Positions 1 through 7,634 of a DNA stretch of 17,178 nt are shown here, piece after piece. A model generated the notes under the pieces. The model did no database searches and was not told the origin of the DNA. It saw only the letters and a list, made by a program, of their open reading frames with translations. Origin of the DNA: Ichthyophonus hoferi (lineage: Eukaryota; Opisthokonta; Ichthyosporea; Ichthyophonida; Ichthyophonidae); assembly GCA_002751075.1 (NCBI GenBank), contig NAOQ01000704.1, forward strand, positions 4,294-21,471. Direction: 5' to 3'. Position 1 is the first letter of the stretch. Each line of letters starts with the position of its first letter. A program made the position numbers and the translations under genes.

Positions 1-16
1 ATATATATATATATAT
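1..16. repeat. AT dinucleotide microsatellite
   Basis: A pure (AT)n run opens the window. It lies inside the first intron of the minus-strand helicase gene, whose donor is at position 88, so it is intronic low-complexity DNA. The true repeat length is unknown because the window edge cuts it. Confidence 0.8.
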
Positions 17-88
17 CAGTATTCCAAAATAAAAAGTATGACCCAACTAAAACAACAAAAATTAAGTTAAGTTGCTACTATAACTTAC

Positions 89-188
89 CTAAAGTTTTAT
101 CACTAAACCCAAGGTGGTTATCAAGCTCGGTGCATATCTTTGAAATAAGCGAGAGATACTCTAACTCACTAATATCTTTAGACGCCAT
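89..188 (-). CDS. DHX8: DHX8/Prp22-type ATP-dependent RNA helicase, first coding exon (partial)
   Basis: This exon encodes 33 residues plus one base and then meets a clean GTAAGT donor (first intron base at 88). It starts at the ATG read down from 188. The peptide contains [19 protein letters not shown] followed by FSDKTL, which matches the conserved N-terminal segment of metazoan and fungal DHX8/Prp22 (human [19 protein letters not shown]...DKDL). The helicase core would lie off the left edge. In the known family the protein is a DEAH-box helicase that releases spliced mRNA from the spliceosome in the nucleus. The phase-1 break after Leu33 leaves a G that would begin the Ala codon found next in the family. 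The N-terminus before the conserved block is very short (about 8 residues; human has about 20 more). The gene is divergent from the eS4 gene. The identification rests on 33 residues but they are unusually conserved. Confidence 0.9.
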
Positions 189-265
189 GTTAATGAAAGG
201 GAAGCTAGCCCTCAAAACATTTATAATAAATATATAACCTTTATAATACTTTAAAAATATTAAAT

Positions 266-277
266 ATTACCGGTAAT
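266..277. promoter_or_regulatory. Perfect 12-bp palindrome, candidate factor-binding site
   Basis: ATTACCGGTAAT is self-complementary over all 12 bases, with a CCGG centre in AT-rich DNA. It lies about 80 bp upstream of the DHX8 ATG. Such a dyad suits a homodimeric DNA-binding protein, but I do not recognise a named site. Confidence 0.35.
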
Positions 278-512
278 GTACTTATATCTATGTTACCTTA
301 GCTTTACAAATCTATCCCCTATAACAGACAAATATATACGTATGTACATATATATACATATGTATGTATTTAAATATATACTTATTATGCTACTATAACG
401 TAATAAGCCCGTCTAATTATTAAATTTCAACAGTTAGCAATCGATCGCGGCTCAGGCCCAGATTTAACATAGTAAACTAATTAACTATCAATTACGTTTA
501 TGTAAACAACAA

Positions 513-517
513 CCAAT
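513..517 (+). promoter_or_regulatory. CCAAT box (candidate)
   Basis: A CCAAT pentamer in the context AACCAATAAT lies about 230 bp upstream of the proposed eS4 start codon, within the usual range for a Hap2/3/5 (NF-Y) site. A pentamer is weak evidence by itself. Confidence 0.3.
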
Positions 518-749
518 AATATCGCACAAGAGCGTAGTCATTTAAATCTATTAAATTTTATTAAAACCGTTATAATTTATCATGATTCGGCGAGATCGTG
601 CACGCAATTTCCTGTTATCCAATGGTATTGCAGGACGTATGTTTTAGATCCCCCCATGTGCGATATACGTTGGCTCTACACTGTACAAGTAGCAGCCGAT
701 CATTTCCCACCTTTCCTTTCCCAGTTCAGCTGCGAATCGGACCTTCAGA

Positions 750-2159
750 ATGGTTCGTTTTTTTTATTTTTTTGGCGGGGATGTGCTATAGTTATCGCAT
801 TGATATTCGATCCTCTTCCATCCTAACTTATCCATCGACATATACCAATTTTAAATATTTTTTATAAGTAGTTTACCACTTTTCCTTAGTGTAAAAGGGA
901 GGATTTAGTCTTACAACATAAAAATAGGATTGTAAAAGAAAACCCATGGGCAAACATGGGTTTGACAACTTAAACTTCGAAAGTATTTCAATATGTTGAG
1001 CTACACGGCCAGTCCAGTCTCCCATAAAGCAGTTTGAATCCTCTGCATTCATTTTGCAACCGAACGACGAGGCAGGGCCTACGTGTGTATTTACTTGACA
1101 ATATATTACCGCGCTTGCAATCGCATTACCCGTTAAATATACTCTTGTTAATTATGAATTTAAAAAATTTGTGCTCCATTTTCCTGGTGAAATGGATGTG
1201 GCTTGGTTGTTTTAACATGTACTTGCGTTATATATATAAATGCTGATTGCCTTTTAAACCTGCAGACTCGCGGGCCCAAAAAGCATTTGAAGCGCCTTCA
1301 TGCGCCCCACCACTGGATGTTGGACAAGCTCTCGGGCACGTTCGCACCTAAGCCCAGCTCTGGACCCCACAAGCAGAAAGATTGTCTTCCCTTGATGATC
1401 TTCCTCCGTAACCGCCTTCGTTATGCCCTTACTGGTAACGAGGTGAAGTACATTGTCAAGCAGCGCCTCATTAAGGTCGACGGTCGCGTCCGCACTGATG
1501 CTCACTTCCCCGCTGGTCTCATGGGTAAGTTATTTTGTAATGTTTTTATAGGTCATGTGTGGGTTGGCTGAAGAGGGTTTTGTGGTAGTTGCCATTTGGA
1601 CAGGAGTTGGAAGTTGATAAAAAATATTTTTGCAGACGTCATTTCCATCGAGAAGACCAACGAGAACTTCCGTCTCGTCTACGACGTTAAGGGTCGTTAC
1701 TCGGTTCACCGTATCACCTCCGATGAGGCTTCTTTCAAGCTTTGCAAGGTGAGGAGCCAGGGTACTGGTGCCCGCGGTATCCCCTACATCGTTACTCACG
1801 ATGGCCGCACCATTCGTTACCCCGATCCTCTGATCAAGGTTAACGACACTGTTAAGGTCGATCTCGAGTCTGGTAAGGTTGCCGACATTGCCCACTTCGA
1901 GGTTGGAAACGTTGCCCTGTGCACTTCCGGCCGTAACTTGGGTCGCGTCGGTGTCATTGCCGGCCGCGATCGTCACCCCGGAGGTTACGATATTGTCCAC
2001 GTTAAGGATGTTCTCGGTCACGAGTTCGCTACTCGTCTTAACAACGTTTTCGTTCTCGGTAAGGGAAACAAGTCCTGGGTGTCTCTCCCCAAGGGTAAGG
2101 GAGTTCTTCTCTCCATCTCTGAGGAGCGCGACAGGCGCATTGCTGCCAAGTCTCAATAA
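750..2159 (+). CDS. RPS4: 40S ribosomal protein S4 (eS4), three exons
   Basis: Proposed structure: exon 1 is 750-752 (ATG alone), exon 2 is 1266-1524 and exon 3 is 1636-2159. Exon 2 begins ACT CGC GGG after a TTTTAAACCTGCAG acceptor and encodes [20 protein letters not shown]. Exon 2 to exon 3 is certain: the G at 1524 joins AC at 1636 to make Asp, giving GLMDVISIEK as in all eS4 proteins, across a 111-nt GTAAGT...TTGCAG intron. The order is the RGPKKH N-terminus, the S4-type RNA-binding segment ([19 protein letters not shown]) and the conserved [17 protein letters not shown] and [18 protein letters not shown] blocks of the central and KOW regions. With one Met the protein is 261 aa, the same as yeast Rps4. 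It is a component of the cytosolic small ribosomal subunit. Codons are strongly C-ending or otherwise biased, as in highly expressed genes, unlike the neighbours. The first exon is the weak point: the phase requires an exon ending exactly after ATG. Only two ATG-GT sites exist upstream, at 622 (GTATTG) and 750 (GTTCGT); 750 is preferred for its A at -3 and the upstream pyrimidine tract. Confidence 0.88.
753..1265 (+). other. Putative first intron of the eS4 gene
   Basis: If the ATG at 750 is used, this is a 513-nt intron separating the start codon from the rest of the protein. The acceptor (TTTTAAACCTGCAG, ending 1265) is strong; the donor GTTCGT is weak. I looked for C/D-box (RTGATGA...CTGA) and tRNA-like signals, since ribosomal-protein introns often host snoRNAs, and found nothing convincing. 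The clearest structure inside is the hairpin at 940-963. Confidence 0.45.
940..963. repeat. Short perfect inverted repeat (9-bp arms)
   Basis: AAACCCATG at 940-948 is exactly complementary to CATGGGTTT at 955-963, with a 6-nt loop. It would form a stable RNA hairpin inside the proposed first intron or leader of the eS4 transcript. Its function is unknown. Confidence 0.6.
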
Positions 2160-2160
2160 A
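2155..2160 (+). terminator. AATAAA overlapping the eS4 stop codon
   Basis: The last Gln codon, the TAA stop and the next base spell AATAAA. If used as a polyadenylation signal the 3' UTR would be only about 10-30 nt. Other A/T-rich signals follow (for example near 2200-2230), so the actual cleavage site is not determined by sequence. Confidence 0.3.
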
Positions 2161-3999
2161 TATTTGGGATACCGCATCAAGCTATTTAAGTCTATAACGT
2201 GTAATATTTTTTCTTTTTATATCAAGTAAAGAGTCGATGTTATATTGTCTGAATTGTTGAACGTTTGCGCTTCACTATTTTTTGTTCATGTTCAATGAGC
2301 TTTTTTGGTTGTTGCTGGAAATGGAAAAATTGAATGGGCTGCAAGTAATTATTTGGTTTTATTTTTCGTATCATGTTATTTAAGGGACGTTGGCAAGGTC
2401 GTATAGCATGGTTAATAAGTCATATATTGAACTGTGTATTTATTACATAGTATGAAATTAACTTATTCGTGTGCTATATGGTATATCTTTACTTATTGTT
2501 AAATTAAATAATGCATTTAGTTATTATTATATCATACATAAGTATGTATATATAGCTGAGTACACAAGAGGTACTACTAGCTAATGGACTTGAAAGTAAT
2601 CTCCGCCGTAATTATAGAACTATGGGTAATGCTGTGTATTTAAAGTCTTTAATAAGGCCTTTTTATATATATATAAAAATTTAACTGCCCAACTATTATG
2701 AGACTTTGGGGGTATTGTTAGCTTTGAATAGAAAAAATCTTACCGAGGTTCTATAGAGGATGACAGGCAAGAGAATTGTTCCTATAACCTCTTTGGCTTA
2801 CCATTTGCTAATTAAATGGTACTAACATCCAAACTGTAGAATGTAATGGTATCCATATCTTGCTCACTCAAGTCAGACCCCCTTAACAAAACATATAGAT
2901 AACAATTGTATTTCAACTAAGATCAATTTTAATATTGTGAAGATATATTCAAACATTCAGAAAACTTTCATTGGAAATATATTTCTTGTTTTAAATTTTG
3001 AGGGGGTCATGTTAAGGATATATGAACCTGGCTTCTGCACATGCAATAATTTCTTTCTTATATTAAAATGCATTGTGTTAAAATATATTAATTATAATTA
3101 GGTTAGTACTCCTTGTTGAATTAATAAATAATACGTTATTATTATTATTTTAGCAGCTTTTGTTTATTGACCAGAAAATATCGATAGATTCACGCTATAT
3201 GAAATGATAGAAAGTAATATGCGCACCAATTTCTTGTGTATTCTATTCTTATTTCTGGCTTCTCATATTTACAAATGTTGCAATGGTCAACGTATTTAAG
3301 TAAAATGATTGTGTTTGTTTTTAGAAGTGGTTGATATTACAGATATTTCCTGTTTAATAAGTCTTGTGTAAAATTAAGGCATATATTATGGATCAAATAA
3401 CGTATGACACATAGTTACATAACAATTAACATAAAAAAATTATTATTATACGACCTACACTAGCCACTAAATAATTACATCATATAATAATGTTAGTAAT
3501 CAATATTTTCTAAATGATATAAGAAATTAATAAAGGTAAATATAAAGATTTAAAATACATCTGCCAGCATTAATAATTGACAAATATAGTATATATACAA
3601 CTTGAGTAGACCAATCAAGAACAATCAGACTAGCTACACACGACTATTTAACGGTATGATCGTATTTACTTCCTGTATATCAAAGTAATAACTTTATATA
3701 TATTAAAGCTGAAAATAAATTTTGAATTTTAAAACATTTACAATTATGTATTCTACAGCAAATGCATGTATAGAAAGAAAACCATGGTATACAACTTTGA
3801 AAATAGGGAAGCACAAATCTTATTTTTATGCGGCCATAGATGCATGATTCTGCCATTACACCTACTATATATAATAATAAGTAAACATTACTTCAACAAT
3901 ATATACCAATATATATTTATCATACCATGTTAGAATAATTGGAGGCACAAGTATAACTGAAAAAAAAATTACGGTATTTTCGAAAAAGAATATATGCTT
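2160..3999. other. AT-rich intergenic DNA, no gene seen
   Basis: No reading frame of useful length occurs on either strand and I found no exon chain with good splice signals. The first ~100 bp is eS4 3' flank. Later it holds scattered AT-rich simple sequence and a spaced inverted repeat at 2876-2883 and 3001-3008. No tRNA or other RNA gene was recognised. Confidence 0.6.
2876..3008. repeat. Spaced inverted repeat with GC-rich arms
   Basis: GACCCCCT (2876-2883) pairs exactly with AGGGGGTC (3001-3008). A second, offset pair, CCTTAACA (2881-2888) with TGTTAAGG (3010-3017), overlaps it. The 117-nt spacer is AT-rich. Runs of five C and five G stand out sharply here, but arm lengths of 8 bp are compatible with chance. 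Confidence 0.4.
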
Positions 4000-4006
4000 A
4001 ATTATT

Positions 4007-4038
4007 AAAAAAAAAAAAAAAACAAAAAAAAAAAAAAA
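4007..4038. repeat. Oligo(A) tract interrupted by one C
   Basis: Sixteen A, one C, then fifteen A. This may be simple sequence or the fossil tail of a retroposed sequence. I saw no recognisable LINE or SINE body upstream and no obvious flanking direct repeat, so an element is not called. Confidence 0.8.
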
Positions 4039-4500
4039 GGACTGCTTATAATTACCAGCCAGGATACTTTAGATATAGTACAGTATTGGGGTAAGACTTA
4101 CATTCAGACAGTTATTATGGCAGATAAATTTGAAAGTTTCAAAGACAGTTCAATTACTTATTTATTACGTAACTATTATAGCTACATATACAGTGTAGGC
4201 AAAGTAGCTATACCTATAATTATCCAATTCATTAGTGCTGGGCTCGAAGTATTATATATTTAGAAAGTATGAAAAGGTTCTGTTTGAAACAGATTAGGGA
4301 CTCTTGATTCTATATTGATAATCAATAAAGGCTATACAATTTCTATCCCAAGTTTTTTGCTTGCATTAGTCGGCTGACATGCGGAACCTACTAAGATAAT
4401 TATTATACAGGCAGAAATTGATAACTTTTATATAATAAGTATATAAATTGATCTGCTAAGCAAATTTCCTTATTCATCTTACGCAAATATACAAAAATTA

Positions 4501-4824
4501 TTTTTTGCTTCTAACTTCTCGCACCGTCCAGGCTATACAAATTTTTTAATAAATATTTTTGTTCCAACTCGAAAACAAATAATTGATTATCACATTAAAT
4601 AACCACTTGATACGTGATATAATTATATATTATTGCTAAAATAAAAATATATTAAATATATCTTTTATTTTAAACTTCTCATACCGTCCAGGCTGGACAA
4701 ATTTTTAATAAATATTTTTGTTCCAATTCTATAAAACAAATAATGGATTATCACATTAAATAATTACCTGGCGGTATACGTGATATAATTTATAATATTG
4801 CTAACATAAAAATATATTGAATGT
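4501..4824. repeat. Imperfect two-copy tandem duplication, unit about 160 bp
   Basis: Copy 1 (about 4501-4660) and copy 2 (about 4661-4824) align at an offset of 160 bp. Shared blocks include AACTTCTC, ACCGTCCAGGCT, TAATAAATATTTTTGTTCCAA, GATTATCACATTAAATAA and ACGTGATATAATT, in the same order. Copy 2 carries a small insertion before the ACGTGATATAATT block. A weak third partial match precedes copy 1 from about 4480. Inside copy 2, GTCCAG-G-CTGGAC (4686-4698) is a perfect dyad that copy 1 has lost. No coding potential is visible. This looks like a local duplication or short satellite seed rather than a named transposon. Confidence 0.85.
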
Positions 4825-5905
4825 ATTTTGCATACTGCAGATAATTATACAAATAGTGTCAAATCGTAACATCCATGTTCTTGTATAATGATTATGCCGG
4901 TTTCAGCACAAGTTATATTTACCATCTTATTCACTTTTAAATAGTAGTCACTGTGTTAAAAAATAAATTCAAACTGAAAGTGCAAAATCTCTATTTGGTC
5001 TTAATGCATGCAGAATCATATGTGCGAGTCCTGTAACGGGTGAGACCTTTCATACGGACAATACAGTATACCTTATATGAACTAATTAACAGTCTGATGA
5101 TCAATTAATCCATATATGTAGCTAGCTATATTTGACATAAAAAATCATTACAATGTTTATATATCAAGTGTAAAACAATTTTTACTCAAGTTTAAAATAT
5201 TATCAATTTTACTGTGCGATCCACTGTCAGCTCTACCAATCATGAACTTAAAATGTATTCATATTTTTTATCTGAAGGATTTCTCATATTGTAAATGTAA
5301 GTATACATATATTAACCAAACTATTAAGGCTTCTTTCTATCCAGTCCCAAACCATATTAAAAACAAGACCATTGAAAGGCAATCGCATTAAAGTTCTTAC
5401 TTATTTAATATAAAATAAGTTTTGATTGTTTAAAAAACTACTAACAATTATTTATATCTTGAATACTGGTCTGTCTAAGTTACAGATACAGGTAACTACA
5501 CACATATAACTACATACATATGCAAATTCATGCTTTCAAGAACACGTAACTGCAAATATTTTATTGTTACTCTAATACTAATCATAAATTTGAATTTATT
5601 GACCTCAAGTCAGTAGTTGACCCCACTCAATAGGTATACAATAATTAAATAAGATATAATCCGCTAAATAGTCTAATATTTTTTTATGTTTCAATATTGG
5701 ATTGGTAGCGCTATTGCTATAAGGTGCTTAAAGTGCAGCCACGCTACTTTGAATGTTCTATACTTGGTCCAAGGCTTCATCAGCCCCATGTGGTCTCTTC
5801 TTCCTGACTAGGGAATTAAAAGAATTGTTATCAAGCATTAATTTAGGCTTTAGATATGGGTTTTATGAGTGTGCTATGTAAGTAATAGGTGCTCTATTGT
5901 GTTGT

Positions 5906-5924
5906 GATTCAGTGGTTGAATCAA
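5906..5924. repeat. Small hairpin repeated with variation 45 bp downstream
   Basis: TGATTCA-GTGGT-TGAATCA is a perfect 7-bp-arm inverted repeat. A related, slightly degraded version (TGAATCAGTGGTCTGATTGA) follows at about 5947-5966, sharing the TCAGTGG loop. The pair suggests duplication of a small palindromic motif within the island. Confidence 0.5.
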
Positions 5925-6067
5925 TGCAAGGTGTTGATAATGTTATTGAATCAGTGGTCTGATTGATAGCTTTGTGGAGATTACCAATATGGCCTGTGAT
6001 ACTGTCTCCTGAATAACGACGATGTTTAGATCAATTCTACTCCCTAGTAGAAGCCTGACGCGTCTTT

Positions 6068-6125
6068 TAATGACACCAGCACGTCACTTACATAGATTGT
6101 TTGGTAGACACCCTACGTGTCATTA
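6068..6125. repeat. Perfect 9-bp inverted repeat enclosing 40 bp
   Basis: TAATGACAC (6068-6076) pairs exactly with GTGTCATTA (6117-6125). A nested hairpin GACAC-CCTAC-GTGTC occupies the right end. The size is too small for a typical MITE; it could be a compact hairpin or a binding site. No target-site duplication could be established. Confidence 0.6.
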
Positions 6126-6130
6126 ACACA

Positions 6131-7634
6131 CAATGTACCTTATACCATGTATTTAAAATAATAGCTGACATTAATCACATAACTGGGAAGTAACGGATCA
6201 TATAAAGGCTTGGGGAGGCATGTGTGTATAATACAATAAAATAGACTCAATGATGAATGATAATTTAAATGTTCTAGATGTGAGTTTGATGGTTGGAAGT
6301 AATTATAATATATGGCAAGTGATATAGATCTATAATATCATGGTAGTGGTATTTTTAGGACGTTACATATTAACCAAATTTAATAAATGTATCATAAGTA
6401 AATGTACAATTGTTCATAAAAATCCCAAACAATGTAGTAGTAATTAACATTTCTCAGTAATAGATAGTTGCACTAATTAATAATTAATTATGACTAATTA
6501 ATGAACAAGCCAAATATAATTGACATTATAAATAACAAATACCAGGACCAAATGCAGCTTTACACGTGCTTACTAATCGGGCTTACTCGATTACCAAGAG
6601 TTACTGGTCGGAAACCACAATCGCGATGTGCATGAACCTATATTTCGGATAGGAAAGTTTTATACAATCGACATTGTGTTAGGTATTAAGGAAATGCAAG
6701 GAGACTATAATTAATTTTAAATGAAAAATACAAGCAAAACATATTCAATACCCAGAGATAATTCGGATTTATATATATATATATATATATAATAGCTATG
6801 AAAATGTGTTAAGGGAGAAAACTATAGTACTGGAGGGCATTATGCTTCATTGCTTGAATAGACCATATATGCAATCTATTAACCATTATATGAGCTTTTT
6901 TCATTGCCCAACCCTTTAATACCAGAATTTAACTAAGATAGTAGAAGAAAATAGTTGTTTAACTGATAGTAGCGTATAATAGGTAATTTTTTTTTATGCC
7001 CTCACAGGACTGTTTCGGAGTAACTATATATGAAGTGGTACAGGCGACATTATATGTCCATATGATGACCATGGGCAATGTAGTCGAATAAAACACCATT
7101 TATTTCATTTTAAATAATAATCTATATTAAATTAATGAATACTACGTCCATGGTTAAACTTTAAGCAAGAATGGATACAGAAGGAAGGTTTAAGAGTTGT
7201 ATAATAAACAAACACCGGCAACCACCGTTTTATTATTATTTTTAAAGCTAAGGAATCATATTAACCATACAATACAAACAAACAGGATTTCAAAAGATTG
7301 TACTATGCTTAATCATTAAATCTTATTTTATTTTATAAAGGCCACTTAACCCAGGATATGATTATAGTCGGTGATTCTTTAAGATATTATATGTTGCTTA
7401 GTAGTTACAGCTGCAATAGAGATAGTGGTGTAATGAAATGAACTGGTTAACTAAATATGAGTGTAGTATAATTTCTTACAGAGGATTTACTGTATATATA
7501 CATACGTAGGGTGCTATAAAAAAAATGAATATAAAAACAATGAGATGAGAGTGAATCCACATAACATGCTCTCGCTTATCCTTTCAATAAACGCAACTTC
7601 ACCAGCCTCTAATCTATTTACTGGCTTCTTCTCA
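6131..7634. other. AT-rich intergenic DNA downstream of the GATA gene
   Basis: No gene was seen. It contains the AT microsatellite at 6770-6791 and a slightly richer patch at about 6541-6660 with a small dyad TAATCG...CGATTA (6574-6593). The last ~130 bp before 7635 is the 3' flank of the minus-strand GATA gene. Confidence 0.55.
6770..6791. repeat. AT dinucleotide microsatellite
   Basis: An uninterrupted (TA)n run of about 21 bp in intergenic DNA. Confidence 0.9.

Larger units (their letters stand above)
189..749. promoter_or_regulatory. Divergent promoter between DHX8 and the eS4 gene
   Basis: About 560 bp separate the helicase ATG from the proposed eS4 ATG, so both genes must share or split this region. 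Visible elements are a perfect 12-bp palindrome ATTACCGGTAAT at 266-277, a CCAAT motif at 513-517 (possible Hap/NF-Y site), and a pyrimidine-rich stretch at about 700-728 containing CTTTCC repeats. That last stretch is the kind of context where ribosomal-protein transcripts often start. No clear TATA box is distinguishable because the whole region is AT-rich. Site function is inferred from motif shape only. Confidence 0.5.
5690..6130. other. Compositionally distinct island of unknown origin
   Basis: This stretch is less AT-rich than the DNA on either side and has longer open stretches. On the plus strand 5753-5881 is a 42-codon ATG frame whose end overlaps a GTAAGT donor (5878). On the minus strand a possible 3'-terminal exon (5803 to 5758, after a CTAGTCAG acceptor) would encode KKRPHGADEALDQV and a stop. 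Neither is recognised, and the two lie on opposite strands over the same DNA, so at most one is real. The right end holds a perfect inverted repeat. It could be an unrecognised small spliced gene, a decayed non-coding element, or chance. Confidence 0.35.

Noticed and set aside
345-385. TATGTA/TACATA-rich near-palindromic stretch
   Set aside because: It is simple alternating AT sequence; such partial symmetry is expected in this composition.
598-867. 89-codon plus-strand open frame in the DHX8-eS4 promoter
   Set aside because: Its composition follows the local AT- and T-rich DNA, it has no recognisable motif, and it overlaps the pyrimidine tract and proposed eS4 start. Treated as chance.
955-1050. 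tRNA-like words (TAGCTCAAC on the minus strand, TTTGAATCC on the plus strand)
   Set aside because: The A- and B-box-like words are on opposite strands, and no acceptor, anticodon or T stem can be folded around them.
1530-2180. 216-codon minus-strand frame opposite eS4
   Set aside because: It is the antisense of the strongly biased eS4 exon, whose codon pattern leaves the opposite frame open. The Val/Asn/Leu-rich peptide has no family resemblance.
4007-4038. Poly(A) tail of a retroposed LINE or SINE
   Set aside because: No element body, internal promoter or target-site duplication could be recognised, so only the tract is annotated.
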